A stretch of DNA of 64,000 nucleotides. Origin: Candidatus Aegiribacteria sp. (GTDB taxonomy: Bacteria; Fermentibacterota; Fermentibacteria; Fermentibacterales; JCC-6). The DNA is taken from positions 1 to 64,000 of the forward strand of contig JAUVEU010000002.1 in NCBI GenBank assembly GCA_030594645.1. The letters are read 5' to 3'. Below, one piece after another: positions 26,318 to 37,056 of the stretch (position 1 is the first letter of the stretch; the number at the start of each line of letters is the position of its first letter). The notes beneath the pieces were generated by a model. The model worked only from the letters and a program-made list of their open reading frames with translations, was not told the DNA's origin and did no database searches. Position numbers and translations under genes: made by a program.

Positions 26318-27757
26318 TTACTGTCCGGCGGGTTCTGATGAAACGTGAAGAATTTCCATTGATGGACTTATCCAGTTTACCAGAAGTATTTCATGATCCG
26401 AAGCGTAGTCTGCAGCTGTTGGGCCTGCCCAGTAATCTTTAACGATCCAGATACTGTCATACTCATGCAGCAGGCTGTCAATAACCTCATCTGCCGCACC
26501 ACGAAAATTCAGGTTTTCCGTGTAGGGATCTATCACATCGAATACGATTCTGGTAGTATTCTCATCGCAGTAGTAATCCCAGATCAACCCTCCGGACTGT
26601 CCACCAATGACAAGAACGCTCTCATCGTGTTCAATTCTATTTTCAACGAATTCTACTGCGGCACGCCAGTCAGCTCTGTGATAGGGAAAGCTGCTGATAT
26701 TGTAATATGGAGACAACATTATGGCTGTTACGACAAGAATCACAGGACCTGCATATTTCCATCTTTCAGCCGCGAAAGCGATTGCGAAAGCAAGCGGAAT
26801 CCATAGTATCGTAAGATGCCTGACAGTTGGGTCTTCCTTCAGGAATATCAGAAAGGGAAGCAGAAATACAAGCAATAGCCAATTTCTGAATTTGCTTTTT
26901 AGAGTATTTCGCAGGAAAAGGTTGATAAGCAGCAACAACTGCCCGCCGCAAAAGATGCACCAGAAGACTATCTGTTTCTTATCGGTCAGAAACTGTCTGC
27001 CCGCCTCAATAAGAAGGCCTCCTGGAATAAGCCGCGCGAACACCGCTGGTATCCGAAACAAAAAACGGTACTTCAGAACAGCAGCCATGTCCATCCCAGC
27101 TCTGCTCATTCTAGCCGCCCTGAACGCAGCCTGTTTGATCAAGAGCAAACAGAAGGGTGAATAGAACAGCAGAAACAGGCAGATCATAAGAACAAATCGA
27201 CTGAATTTAAGCCGATCCTGGCGGGATACCGTGAAATAGAGCCCGAATCCGGCTGCAATATACAGCGCAAAAAGATGCTGAATGAGCATTCCTATCAACG
27301 CTACGGGAATAAGAGCAAACGCGGCTCTCCTGTTTCCATGCCATGCTCTATCCGCGATATCAATAAAAAGAAACCCGAAAAATGCTGTAATACCGTACAG
27401 CCAGGCTTCCTGTCCGAGAGAGACAGCGAACGGTGAAACGGCCCAGATCAATCCTGCCCAGAAAGCAGATTTCATGTTTATTTTGCGTGAAATGAAAGCC
27501 ATAAGCGGGATGGCGGCCATAGCCGAAGCAAGAGCTGAAATTACCCTTAATCCCGCTTCACTGTTTCCAAATACTATTGTTGAAAGTTTGATGAACATAA
27601 AGGCCAGCGGCGGATGTGGTGAACCTGCCGTAGACATTGCGATCAGATCAGTAATGCTTCTGTCCATGAGTCCCGCGGCGTATGCTTCATCAACCCACAG
27701 GCTCTTTGAGCCGATACATATCAGGCGAAGTGCAAGACCAGCTGCAAAAACAATCAA
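26318..27757 (-). CDS. glycosyltransferase family 39-like membrane protein
   Basis: ALRLICIGSKSLWVDEAYAAGL...STAGSPHPPLAFMFIKLSTIVFGNSEAGLRVISAL. Start uncertain. Confidence 0.75.
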   Translation of the reverse strand: MIVFAAGLALRLICIGSKSLWVDEAYAAGLMDRSITDLIAMSTAGSPHPPLAFMFIKLSTIVFGNSEAGLRVISALASAMAAIPLMAFISRKINMKSAFWAGLIWAVSPFAVSLGQEAWLYGITAFFGFLFIDIADRAWHGNRRAAFALIPVALIGMLIQHLFALYIAAGFGLYFTVSRQDRLKFSRFVLMICLFLLFYSPFCLLLIKQAAFRAARMSRAGMDMAAVLKYRFLFRIPAVFARLIPGGLLIEAGRQFLTDKKQIVFWCIFCGGQLLLLINLFLRNTLKSKFRNWLLLVFLLPFLIFLKEDPTVRHLTILWIPLAFAIAFAAERWKYAGPVILVVTAIMLSPYYNISSFPYHRADWRAAVEFVENRIEHDESVLVIGGQSGGLIWDYYCDENTTRIVFDVIDPYTENLNFRGAADEVIDSLLHEYDSIWIVKDYWAGPTAADYASDHEILLVNWISPSMEILHVSSEPAGQ

Positions 27758-27919
27758 GTATGGTATCCAGCTGTTCTCTTTCAGGTATTTCCGAAGTATG
27801 GTCTTTTCGGTGAACAGTATATTTACCCTTTCGCGCAGTTCATAATATCTATTTCAATTCAGGAAGGAAATACTCAACCTCTTATCTTAACAACTGAAAT
27901 CCGAATTGGAAATGGCGGA

Positions 27920-28861
27920 CTAAATAAATCTGCACCCGCCTCCACATTTACTGTACCGCGAACATTTCTCGCAATCCGGCATCCTGGATTTCCTGCGGAA
28001 TTCAGCTACAGCAGGGTTTTCAATAAGATCCTTAAAAGAGGATTCAAGAAGACTGCCAAGAATCTCAGGACTCTGTTCACAGATTCTTAGTCCTCCGGAT
28101 GGGTCGACAGCCCATTTTCTTTCTCCGCACACGCAGGATCCGAATTCAATTCCGGGATATCTGTCATGTCGAAGCAGACAATCCTCAACAGGAATTGAAG
28201 CGTATACGGTTATCCCAAGAGAAGAAGCTTTTTTGGAGGCAGCACTCAGGCTGTTATCAAGCTGCATCAATGCTGGAAGCAGATCAGGATTCCTGTGCCC
28301 CTCGCCTCCGGGGACGAATCTGTTCAGAGCAACCGCATCCGCAGAGAGAGCAAAAGCAAGCTCGATGACTTTTCCAGCTTCGCCTTCATTCAGCGAAGTC
28401 ATAATGTGAGACACGATCAAACTGGCCCCAGCACTCTTTACAGCAAGCATTGCCCTCTTAACTTTCGCGAATCCGTCGAACCCTGTAAGTCCGTAGTAGC
28501 CTGCTTCGGATATGGAAGGAATTGAAATGTCAAACCAGCTGACACCGGCGTCAGTAAGCTTTTCTGCGGATTCCGTATCGAGCAGGATGCCATTTGAAAC
28601 GACTCCAACTTTTATACCTCTAGACCTGAACAGCATAGCGATATCTGCGAGATCCTCGCGAAGGAGGGGTTCTCCTCCTGTCAAAGCAACAGAAACCGGA
28701 TGAGCAGCTACAATTGAGTCGGCGAGAAGAGCGATCTTTTCCAATGGAAGTTCAACAGGAATGGAATAGTCCCTGGATTTCCAGACGTTATAGCAGAATC
28801 TGCATTCAAGATTGCATCGAGGAGTAACTTCGAAAACTATTATTGGATCAGCGAAATGCAA
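27920..28861 (-). CDS. radical SAM protein with Cys-rich (SPASM-like) C-terminus
   Basis: EVTPRCNLECRFCYNVW...; CVCGERKW...CEKCSRYSKCGGGCRFI. Confidence 0.9.
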   Translation of the reverse strand: MHFADPIIVFEVTPRCNLECRFCYNVWKSRDYSIPVELPLEKIALLADSIVAAHPVSVALTGGEPLLREDLADIAMLFRSRGIKVGVVSNGILLDTESAEKLTDAGVSWFDISIPSISEAGYYGLTGFDGFAKVKRAMLAVKSAGASLIVSHIMTSLNEGEAGKVIELAFALSADAVALNRFVPGGEGHRNPDLLPALMQLDNSLSAASKKASSLGITVYASIPVEDCLLRHDRYPGIEFGSCVCGERKWAVDPSGGLRICEQSPEILGSLLESSFKDLIENPAVAEFRRKSRMPDCEKCSRYSKCGGGCRFI

Positions 28862-28864
28862 GGT

Positions 28865-29743
28865 CTAGAACAGCTCCAGATCCAGAAGCAGATCGTTAAG
28901 TGCGGGTAATCCGGCAATGGTATTCTGAAGATCGTTCTCTATTCTTATAAATGCGTCATATGTATCCCGATACTGACCCTCGTAAGTTTCTCCGTTCTTT
29001 TCAATTTCAGCAAGTGAAGCGGTCCGGATGCTGTCGAAAGCTGTCTGGATCTCACTCACTTCTTCAGGCCATAGTGAATACCATGCCGGAGATGAATAGA
29101 GCATCCCTCTGCTGATCATTCTAAGAACACAGTAAGTATCAATACATGATATCATGTTATCAAAGGCGGTTGTCATTTCTTCTCTGCTTATTAATCCGCA
29201 TTCGCGAAGTTTGGTAACAGTATCGATTCTCGCTTCGATCTGAGGAAGCAGGCTATCGGTCTGTTCCGAAACAGGCGGCGGCATCATTCTGGTTAATAAC
29301 AGCTGTGATCCATACGACAGATAATCAAGTCGGTTATATGCGAGCATCTCAAGAAGAGAAAGTTCAACGGAATCTATACCGGTTTCTTCCGAAACCATTC
29401 TGAGTTCCTGAAATGCTATATTCAGCTGGTTTCTTAACTTATTCACCCTTTCCGCATAATTGCTGTCAGAATAATCTCTAGTACCTGGAGAAAAACTGTC
29501 AAGCTTTCTCCAAAGCATCTTGAAGGTCTGCCATTGCGGATTACTCCAAAGAGCGGATGTTCTGGTAAATAATGTCTGCAGATTTGAATGAACTGGTGTG
29601 GTTGAGTCATTCTGTCCGGTGTCATCATTATTGACGGTCTGCGAAGAAGCGGTAAAAGAAGGCAGAAACCCGGAAGCGATCAGCACTCCGAACGCGGTTG
29701 GCAGATACTTGCGATGTCCTTTTCTGTTGTATGAATGGTTCAT
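28865..29743 (-). CDS. hypothetical exported protein
   Basis: SD GGAGG before ATG at 29743; signal-like N-terminus; no recognised domain. Confidence 0.5.
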   Translation of the reverse strand: MNHSYNRKGHRKYLPTAFGVLIASGFLPSFTASSQTVNNDDTGQNDSTTPVHSNLQTLFTRTSALWSNPQWQTFKMLWRKLDSFSPGTRDYSDSNYAERVNKLRNQLNIAFQELRMVSEETGIDSVELSLLEMLAYNRLDYLSYGSQLLLTRMMPPPVSEQTDSLLPQIEARIDTVTKLRECGLISREEMTTAFDNMISCIDTYCVLRMISRGMLYSSPAWYSLWPEEVSEIQTAFDSIRTASLAEIEKNGETYEGQYRDTYDAFIRIENDLQNTIAGLPALNDLLLDLELF

Positions 29744-29872
29744 AATACCTCCATGGCTTAATTCAGCCGACAAATATCATTAGTCCGTATGTGGAAATAT
29801 GTTCCAGGGTATTTGACCAAATCGGACTGGCGCTTAGATTCACTATATACTGGCATACGTAAGGAGCAAAAC

Positions 29873-31000
29873 ATGCCTCTTGAAATAAAACCTGCTATAT
29901 CGAAAAAAGACCTGAATACTTTTGTCATGCTGCCTTACAGGCTTTATAAAGAAGATCCTCTCTGGATACCGCAGCTGATTATGCATGAAAAAGCTCAGTT
30001 CAACCCTGGAAAGAATCCGGCTTTCAATTACTGCAAGGTACAGTTCTTTCTTGCCTGGCGCGATGGAAAGCCTGTGGGCAGGATTGTTGCAATTGTCAAC
30101 AGAAGGTATGTGGAAAAGCTTAATCGCAAATGCGGCAGATTCGGATGGTTCGAGTGTGAGAACAATCGTGAAACCGCGAACGCTCTCCTGAACGAAGCGG
30201 AGAAATGGCTTCTCGAACAGGGAATGAACGAAATTTCCGGTCCAATGGGATTCACGGATAACGATTCGACCGGTTTTCTTGTTGAAGGATTCGAGGAGTT
30301 ACCACCGATAGCCGGAAGCTATAATCCTCCATGGTACAACGATTTCATCAAATCAAGAGGATATGAAAAAGAGGTTGACTACGTTGAGTACAGGATAACC
30401 GTTCCGGACTCTATGCCTGAAAGGATCAGGAGAATTGCGGACCTGATCAAAAAACGGGGCAAGGTGAGGGTTTTCAATGAGAAATCTACAAAGGTTCTGG
30501 CGAAAAAATGGGGCCACCAGATCTTCGATGTTCTGAACGAAACATACGCTGAACTGTATGGCACAACTCTTCTCGATGAACAGGAGATCCAGTATTACAT
30601 CAAAACATACCTCGGACAGGTCGATCCCGAGTTCATAAAACTGGCAGCTCAAGATGACAGGCTCGTGGGTTTCATAATAGCCATGCCGAATCTGTCCCGG
30701 GCTTTCCAGAAAGCGAAAGGACACCTGTTTCCAACCGGGTTCATTCACCTGCTGAAGGAAATGAAGAAAAGTAATGTACTGGATTTCTATCTGGCCGGGA
30801 TCAGAACCGAGTTTCAGGGTCAGGGCATTGATGTGCTGCTATCCTACGAAATGGGATTAAGTGCTCTTGCCAGAGGTATAGAGTACGCGGAAAGCAATCA
30901 TGAACTTGAAGACAACCTGAAAATCCAGGCAATGTGGAAACTCTATGAAAAACGTCTTCACCGCAGATCCCGCGTCTACAATCTCTCTTTAGGGACGTAG
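29873..31000 (+). CDS. GNAT-like N-acetyltransferase
   Basis: SD aaggag then MPLEIKPA...; FFLAWRDGKPVGRIVAIVNRRYVEK...FGWFECENNRETANALLNEAEKWL. Confidence 0.75.
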   Translation: MPLEIKPAISKKDLNTFVMLPYRLYKEDPLWIPQLIMHEKAQFNPGKNPAFNYCKVQFFLAWRDGKPVGRIVAIVNRRYVEKLNRKCGRFGWFECENNRETANALLNEAEKWLLEQGMNEISGPMGFTDNDSTGFLVEGFEELPPIAGSYNPPWYNDFIKSRGYEKEVDYVEYRITVPDSMPERIRRIADLIKKRGKVRVFNEKSTKVLAKKWGHQIFDVLNETYAELYGTTLLDEQEIQYYIKTYLGQVDPEFIKLAAQDDRLVGFIIAMPNLSRAFQKAKGHLFPTGFIHLLKEMKKSNVLDFYLAGIRTEFQGQGIDVLLSYEMGLSALARGIEYAESNHELEDNLKIQAMWKLYEKRLHRRSRVYNLSLGT

Positions 31001-31044
31001 CACACTTCTTCAACTTAACCCGGCTGCATCACATTTCCATTTGT

Positions 31045-32454
31045 TCATTTATCGATGTAGATTGTTTTACAGTTCATGAATTCCAGCATCCCGTTTCGAG
31101 ACAATTCCCGCCCGAATCCCGATAATCCGATACCTCCGAATGGAAGCCTCGGATCAGATCGAACGAATGCATTAACAAAGCAGGCTCCCGCTTCAAGCTT
31201 CAGCGCAATTCTCTCTCCTCTGGCAGTATCGGATGTAAACACGGATGCGCCAAGCCCGAAATGTGAACTGTTTGCAAGATCAATCGCTTCATTTTCATCC
31301 TTTACCGGACAGACAGCAGCAACTGGTCCGAACGTTTCTTCATCGAAAACAGACATACCTTTTCGGCAGTTTCCAAGTACTGTAGGCGGGTAGAAGGCTC
31401 CCTGCGTTTCGGGGATTTCTCCTCCGGCCAGCACTTCAGCACCCTTTGCAATACTCTCTGTCACCTGCTGATGAAGCTGATCTCGAAGATCGTATCTCGC
31501 CAGTGGCCCAAGGGATGTTTCTTCATCCAGCGGATTTCCCATCTTTCCGGAAGTCATCTCCTTCACTAAAAGCTTTATGAATTCATCGTAAACTGTTTCA
31601 ATAACTATGAATCTTTTTGAAGCAATGCAGTTCTGTCCGGCATTTATCAGTCTTGAAAACGCAGAGATCCGAGCTGCGCGATCCAGATCAGCGTCCTCCA
31701 GAATAATTGCCGGGTCACTCCCGCCCAGCTCAAGAACGCACTTCTTGATTTCTGCCCCGGCAACCGCCGCAACAGCTCTTCCAGCCTGACCGCTTCCGGT
31801 GAGAGTAACAGCTTTAATTCTATGATCAGCAATAACCCCTGCAGATACTTCAGGTACACGCTTCTCAGAGATAAGCAGAACTCCAATCAGATCAGGAGAG
31901 AAACCTGCGTCATGAAACAGCTTCTTGATCATCAAAGCGCATCCGGTAACATTCGGCGAATGTTTCAGAAGAAATCCGTTGCCCGCCATAACAGCGGGAG
32001 CCGCGAATCTGAATAATTGCCAGAATGGAAAATTCCAGGGCATCACTGCGAATATTACTCCAAGAGGCTGAAAGCAGACATAACTCAGACCGGCATCGGT
32101 TTTGATAATCTCATTTTCAAGGAATTCCGACCCATTTTCCGCGTAATATCTGCAAACCCATGCACACTTCTCAGCTTCTGATACCCCTTGAGCAAGAGGT
32201 TTCCCCATTTCCATGGCCATGAGCATGGCCAGATCAGTTTTTCTCGATTCAAGCAGCGCCGCCAGACGGATGAGCGCATCAGCACGATTCTGAAGCGAGG
32301 TTTTCTTCCATTCCAGAAATGCACTTTGAGTTTTAGTGATAATACCTTGAATCTCGAACGGTGTATGCTCACGCCATGATTCTATTATCTTTCCGGTACA
32401 GGGATTGATCGTTTCCAGCACACCATTTTCGGAAACAGCATTTTTTTTACTCAC
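31045..32454 (-). CDS. NAD(P)-dependent aldehyde dehydrogenase (succinate-semialdehyde DH-like)
   Basis: VMPWNFPFWQLFRFAAPAVMAGN, VLELGGSDPAIILEDAD, NAGQNCIASKRFIV. Confidence 0.93.
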   Translation of the reverse strand: MSKKNAVSENGVLETINPCTGKIIESWREHTPFEIQGIITKTQSAFLEWKKTSLQNRADALIRLAALLESRKTDLAMLMAMEMGKPLAQGVSEAEKCAWVCRYYAENGSEFLENEIIKTDAGLSYVCFQPLGVIFAVMPWNFPFWQLFRFAAPAVMAGNGFLLKHSPNVTGCALMIKKLFHDAGFSPDLIGVLLISEKRVPEVSAGVIADHRIKAVTLTGSGQAGRAVAAVAGAEIKKCVLELGGSDPAIILEDADLDRAARISAFSRLINAGQNCIASKRFIVIETVYDEFIKLLVKEMTSGKMGNPLDEETSLGPLARYDLRDQLHQQVTESIAKGAEVLAGGEIPETQGAFYPPTVLGNCRKGMSVFDEETFGPVAAVCPVKDENEAIDLANSSHFGLGASVFTSDTARGERIALKLEAGACFVNAFVRSDPRLPFGGIGLSGFGRELSRNGMLEFMNCKTIYIDK

Positions 32455-32634
32455 AGGATTCCTTTCATAAACCTGACAGGATTCAGAATTGCCGTCTGTG
32501 TTAAACTATTCTAAAGTATGAAGAAAATCAAAGGTTATCTACAGCCAGTACAATTCACCAGCCTTCAGTTGACCGGAAAGGAGTTTTTCATAATAAACTT
32601 GCCACATTCGGATAGAGAATAAACGGAGGTAGAA

Positions 32635-33381
32635 ATGAAATACGGTCCATTCTGTTTTCTGATACTGTTCCTCTCTGCCGGGATATCGGGAGCAGCACAC
32701 CTTGCATCAGTGGAATTTCTGGGATTTTCTGACGACGGAATGTTCGCAGCAATGGAACAGTACTGGATATCGGATGGAAGCGGTGCTCCGGGGGCTGAGC
32801 TTACTATCAAATCGGTGCCTGATGACAGTGTAGTTCACAGATACAGAATCCTCTGGTCTGAGGAGCTTTTATATTCTGATGGCATGGAAAAGATTTTCCT
32901 TAATTCCGATAATCCAGCCAGAGACTCAATTCGTGCATTGTCACAGGCTCTTCTTGACAGCCTGGGAATTTCCTCTGGAAACACTGGTATGCACTGTATC
33001 CATCATCCTCTGACGGACAGAGACGCTGTACCGGATAGAGCGTCATTTGTAACATGGCTGGGAACATATTCATACACGGGTCCCGAATACATTCTTCAAC
33101 TCCGTAATCATCAGGAGATGCCTGAATCCTCACCGGAGTGGCTGACTATGTTCGACTGTCCGGTTCTCCTTGAAACGATAATTACGGATCAATCCGGTGA
33201 GATGCTTCTGTTTCAGATGGATTCTTCTCCCGAACCGGGATACGAATATGTGTCGGAATACAGAATAAGAGACGTATACGTTGCAGGAGACAGTCTGGCG
33301 GCAATTATCCTGAATACTGTTGAGCCCGGTTTCGAGGGTGCTGACAGCAGATTCAGAATGATTACCGGAGTACTGCGCTAA
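32635..33381 (+). CDS. hypothetical secreted protein
   Basis: Signal-peptide-like start; SD-like cggagg upstream; no recognised domain. Confidence 0.5.
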   Translation: MKYGPFCFLILFLSAGISGAAHLASVEFLGFSDDGMFAAMEQYWISDGSGAPGAELTIKSVPDDSVVHRYRILWSEELLYSDGMEKIFLNSDNPARDSIRALSQALLDSLGISSGNTGMHCIHHPLTDRDAVPDRASFVTWLGTYSYTGPEYILQLRNHQEMPESSPEWLTMFDCPVLLETIITDQSGEMLLFQMDSSPEPGYEYVSEYRIRDVYVAGDSLAAIILNTVEPGFEGADSRFRMITGVLR

Positions 33382-34022
33382 CGTAGAAACATATTGTATC
33401 TTTTCTCATTCTCAATCGTTGTTTCGGGACCATGTCCGGGATGCACAACTGTCTCCCATGGAAGAACAAGAAGCTTCTCCCTGATCGAGGATATAAGCTC
33501 TTCAAGGTTTCCTCCGGAAAGATCAGTTCTGCCTATGGATCCCTCAAATAATGCGTCACCGGTAAAGACATGCCCTGGTAAGTAAATACTTATTCCTCCA
33601 GGTGAGTGACCAGGTGTATGAATGATTTCAAGTTTCAGGTTACCAACTGCAAGAATCTCACCACCCTGGAGCAGGCGCGTAGGTTCAGGAGAATCCTCAA
33701 ATTCCATACCCCACATGTCGGCATGTTCCCTTGCTCTCTGAAGAAAGGGCAAACCGGCAGCATGTAGAAGAAGATCTGCGTCAGTCTCCCGCATCAGGTA
33801 AGCATTCCCTCCGACATGATCGAAATGCCCATGAGTATTGATGACAACAGCAGGAGTCAGCTTATTGTATTCGAGCCTTTCGAGTATCCTTTCCCCATGA
33901 CCGCCCGGATCTATTACAGCAGCGGCGCCGGATACCGGACAGCCGATGATGTAGCAGTTTACATCAATAGGTCCTGTCAGAATACTGTCTATAATCAAAT
34001 CAGGCTGTATCATTGATATCAA
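33378..34022 (-). CDS. metallo-beta-lactamase-fold hydrolase (glyoxalase II-like)
   Basis: VINTHGHFDHVGGNAYL...HTPGHSPGGISIYL...FTGDALFEGSIGRTDLSGG. Confidence 0.92.
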   Translation of the reverse strand: MISMIQPDLIIDSILTGPIDVNCYIIGCPVSGAAAVIDPGGHGERILERLEYNKLTPAVVINTHGHFDHVGGNAYLMRETDADLLLHAAGLPFLQRAREHADMWGMEFEDSPEPTRLLQGGEILAVGNLKLEIIHTPGHSPGGISIYLPGHVFTGDALFEGSIGRTDLSGGNLEELISSIREKLLVLPWETVVHPGHGPETTIENEKRYNMFLR

Positions 34023-34624
34023 TAGGAGCTGTAAATACTTATACTTGCAATGCGAGGATCAAGATTCACCATACCTGAATTGAGTGAACTGAACCATCTG
34101 TCCCCCAGAACCGATTCCCATGCTTCCAGCCTTTCAGGCGTATTACGCTCACCAGCGTAGAATACAGCATATATTCCATCTCCAAGTGAAGTATCGGAAA
34201 AATCTGCATGCCCTTCATAATCCCATGCAAATCCCAGGAGTCTGAATTCACCCAGAAGAGAGTTGACATTAGTAAGGGACATTCCGATGCGAATTCCCTC
34301 GAACGTCTCATAGGCTTCACCTGTCACAGTAATTCCAACTGTAGCATTCATCAAAGAATCAAACCAGGTAATTTCAATTTCTCTTTTCGTTCCTGGAAAC
34401 ACCAGTGCTCCAGGGGCCATGAATCCTTCTCCAAGGTGAACAGTTGTATCGATCAGGGCTTCATCTCCCACAAGGTCACCCAATTCCACCCTTGAAATAT
34501 CAAGAGGAACAATTCCGACTCTCTCTCCGGGTACAATTAAAAGACCGGGATTACCCGCAACCGATAAGCCTGCAAGCAGTATCATTATCAAACCCGGATA
34601 CTTCATTCTCAGATCCCCTTTCAA
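34019..34624 (-). CDS. hypothetical secreted protein
   Basis: Signal-like MKYPGLIMILLAGLSVAG; no recognised domain. Confidence 0.5.
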   Translation of the reverse strand: MKGDLRMKYPGLIMILLAGLSVAGNPGLLIVPGERVGIVPLDISRVELGDLVGDEALIDTTVHLGEGFMAPGALVFPGTKREIEITWFDSLMNATVGITVTGEAYETFEGIRIGMSLTNVNSLLGEFRLLGFAWDYEGHADFSDTSLGDGIYAVFYAGERNTPERLEAWESVLGDRWFSSLNSGMVNLDPRIASISIYSSY

Positions 34625-34801
34625 GATTACAGTTCAAAGTAAGATAAGACTGTACCGGGTGTAAATACACATGGATTCTTATAGCTGCAACCCTCTCAGA
34701 CTCAGGAAATACTGGGAAATTTTAGGAAATTGGGATTAAATTGTTTATCTTTAAGCATTCAGCCTCCGGGCATCAGTGAATGAATCAGAGAGGACGATTG
34801 C

Positions 34802-37003
34802 GTGAATAGACATACATTTCTTATCATTCTGCTTTTTATTACAGGTACCGGTTATTCCCAGATAACAGTACAGGCTGTACGGGTTGATGAGGCTCCAGAA
34901 ATAGACGGTATACCGGACGAAGATATCTGGGAACTCGCGATTCCGGTGAATGAGGATTTCATTCAGCACAGACCGGACTGTGGTGAACCCATGTCTGAAC
35001 ACACTGAAATCAGGCTGCTGTACGACGACGTAGCGCTTTATGTCGCACTCACCATGCATGACAGCCATCCGGAACAATTTACAAGAGCTCTGACTCCCAG
35101 AGATCATGATTGCTCAAGTGAATGGATCGGTGTCTGGCTTGATACATTTAACGACGATAACAACGCCTACTTCTTTTTCACGAATATCGAGAATGTCCAG
35201 CAGGACGGAAGATTGTGCGAAGTAGGTGGATGGGACTCGAACTGGGATGCGGTATGGGAAAGCGCCACCGCTTCATCCGATTCGAGCTGGACCGCGGAAT
35301 ATGCCATTCCCTTCGCAGTCCTGCGCTACTCTGATGATACTGAACAGGTTTGGGGCGTGAACATCAAAAGGACCATAAGCCGCACAAATGAAAGCGCTTT
35401 TCTTTTCAGGATGGGTGATAACGGTTGGATATATATCAGGGATTTCGGTGAACTTCATGGACTGAACAACCTTCCTGACAGCCGACGGATTGAACTAAGG
35501 CCCTATGGAGCCGGGAAGATTAAGTACCTGCCTGATTCAGAGGATGAGTGGGATCTATGGGGAAATGCAGGTCTGGACTGCAGAATTGGAATTTCAACCA
35601 ATGCTTCACTTGACCTTACTATTAATCCTGATTTCGGACAGATAGAAGCTGATCCTGATGAAGTAAATCTGTCACACTGGGAATCTTTTCTTAGGGAAAA
35701 AAGACCATTTTTCCTTGAAGGAGCTGATCTGTTCGATCTCCCTTTCAATCTTTTCTATTCCAGACGGATAGGCGCGGTTGCGTCTAATGGCGAAATCATC
35801 CCCATTCTTGGCGGTGCAAAACTGACAGGAGCTTCTGACGGGTTCAGATTCGGACTTCTTGAAGCATATACAGGCAGGATTTCTGAAGACGGAGAAATGA
35901 TGGAACCGTCTACGAACTACTTTGTTACTCGAATATTAAGAGAATTCGACGACGGCACATACGTAGGTGCGAGCATGACAAGCACCGATATTCCTCAGCA
36001 GGAGAATCGGGATTACTCGTACGGACGATCCGGCGCTCTCGACGCTCAGATTAGAATAGCCGATCTGCATACTCTCTATGGAGCCCTTGGCGGCACCTGG
36101 AATTCCTCTGCAGGAGAATGGTCAGACAATCTTGCATACAGGGGAAACTACAATTTCAAGAATGAAAGACTGAACTGTTCAGCCGGTTTTTCTTACAGAG
36201 AAGATAATTTCAACGCGAATATGATCGGGTATACTACATCTACCGGAGATGTGAATTCATGGGCGAATATGAGGCTGTTCCATCCATTCACCGGCAATCC
36301 AGCACTGCAGGATGCTTGGGTGAATATTTACGGCCACTACAATCAGATACCGGGTGGAGAGATTACGTCCAGAAACATCAATCTGAATTCAGGTGTTTCA
36401 TTTCGCAACAGGTACCATATCAGTGGCAGTATTGGTTACAGGGGATCATGGTTCGACAGATACGAAGGACCTGATGGCATCACTTACGATCAGGGTATAT
36501 CATGGAACTTCAACAGTTCAACGGACTCGAGAAAGACACTCTATTTCTACTTTTGGGGATACGGCAGCACTTACCGTAACGGCACAAGCAGATCGCTCGG
36601 GACATGGTTTAATCTGAAACCTGCTCCCCATGTTTCAATAGAGGCAGACATCGACTGGAGCACAACTTCGAACGCATTAAGATACAACTGGGACAGTGAA
36701 GCATGGGACACAAGAGATACTGACTGGAAATCACTTGAGTTAAGCTGCAGCTATATGTTCAATACGGATCTAAGCCTGTCACTGGTTTCTCAGATTTCAA
36801 GGTTCGAATCGGATTACGGGCTTTCCGAAGCTTCTGAGAGTAATGATCACTGGATGAACATTCTTCTCAGCTGGCAATTCAAGCCGGGCAGCATGTTCTA
36901 CTTCATGGCCGGTGAAAACGCGGATCCTGATGAAATTACCGGAGAATACGGAGAGCCTGACTTCACTGTTTTCAGCAAGCTGACCTGGTTCCTGCCCATT
37001 TAA
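34802..37003 (+). CDS. DUF5916-like protein (paralogue of 23974-26148)
   Basis: DEAPEIDGIPDEDIWELAI...NPDFGQIEADPDEVNLSHWESFLREKRPFFLEGADLF; ends KLTWFLPI. Confidence 0.85.
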   Translation: MNRHTFLIILLFITGTGYSQITVQAVRVDEAPEIDGIPDEDIWELAIPVNEDFIQHRPDCGEPMSEHTEIRLLYDDVALYVALTMHDSHPEQFTRALTPRDHDCSSEWIGVWLDTFNDDNNAYFFFTNIENVQQDGRLCEVGGWDSNWDAVWESATASSDSSWTAEYAIPFAVLRYSDDTEQVWGVNIKRTISRTNESAFLFRMGDNGWIYIRDFGELHGLNNLPDSRRIELRPYGAGKIKYLPDSEDEWDLWGNAGLDCRIGISTNASLDLTINPDFGQIEADPDEVNLSHWESFLREKRPFFLEGADLFDLPFNLFYSRRIGAVASNGEIIPILGGAKLTGASDGFRFGLLEAYTGRISEDGEMMEPSTNYFVTRILREFDDGTYVGASMTSTDIPQQENRDYSYGRSGALDAQIRIADLHTLYGALGGTWNSSAGEWSDNLAYRGNYNFKNERLNCSAGFSYREDNFNANMIGYTTSTGDVNSWANMRLFHPFTGNPALQDAWVNIYGHYNQIPGGEITSRNINLNSGVSFRNRYHISGSIGYRGSWFDRYEGPDGITYDQGISWNFNSSTDSRKTLYFYFWGYGSTYRNGTSRSLGTWFNLKPAPHVSIEADIDWSTTSNALRYNWDSEAWDTRDTDWKSLELSCSYMFNTDLSLSLVSQISRFESDYGLSEASESNDHWMNILLSWQFKPGSMFYFMAGENADPDEITGEYGEPDFTVFSKLTWFLPI

Positions 37004-37056
37004 TATCTCAGAACACCGTATTTTCTCTCACAAGTTGAAGAAGTGTGGTACGTCCC

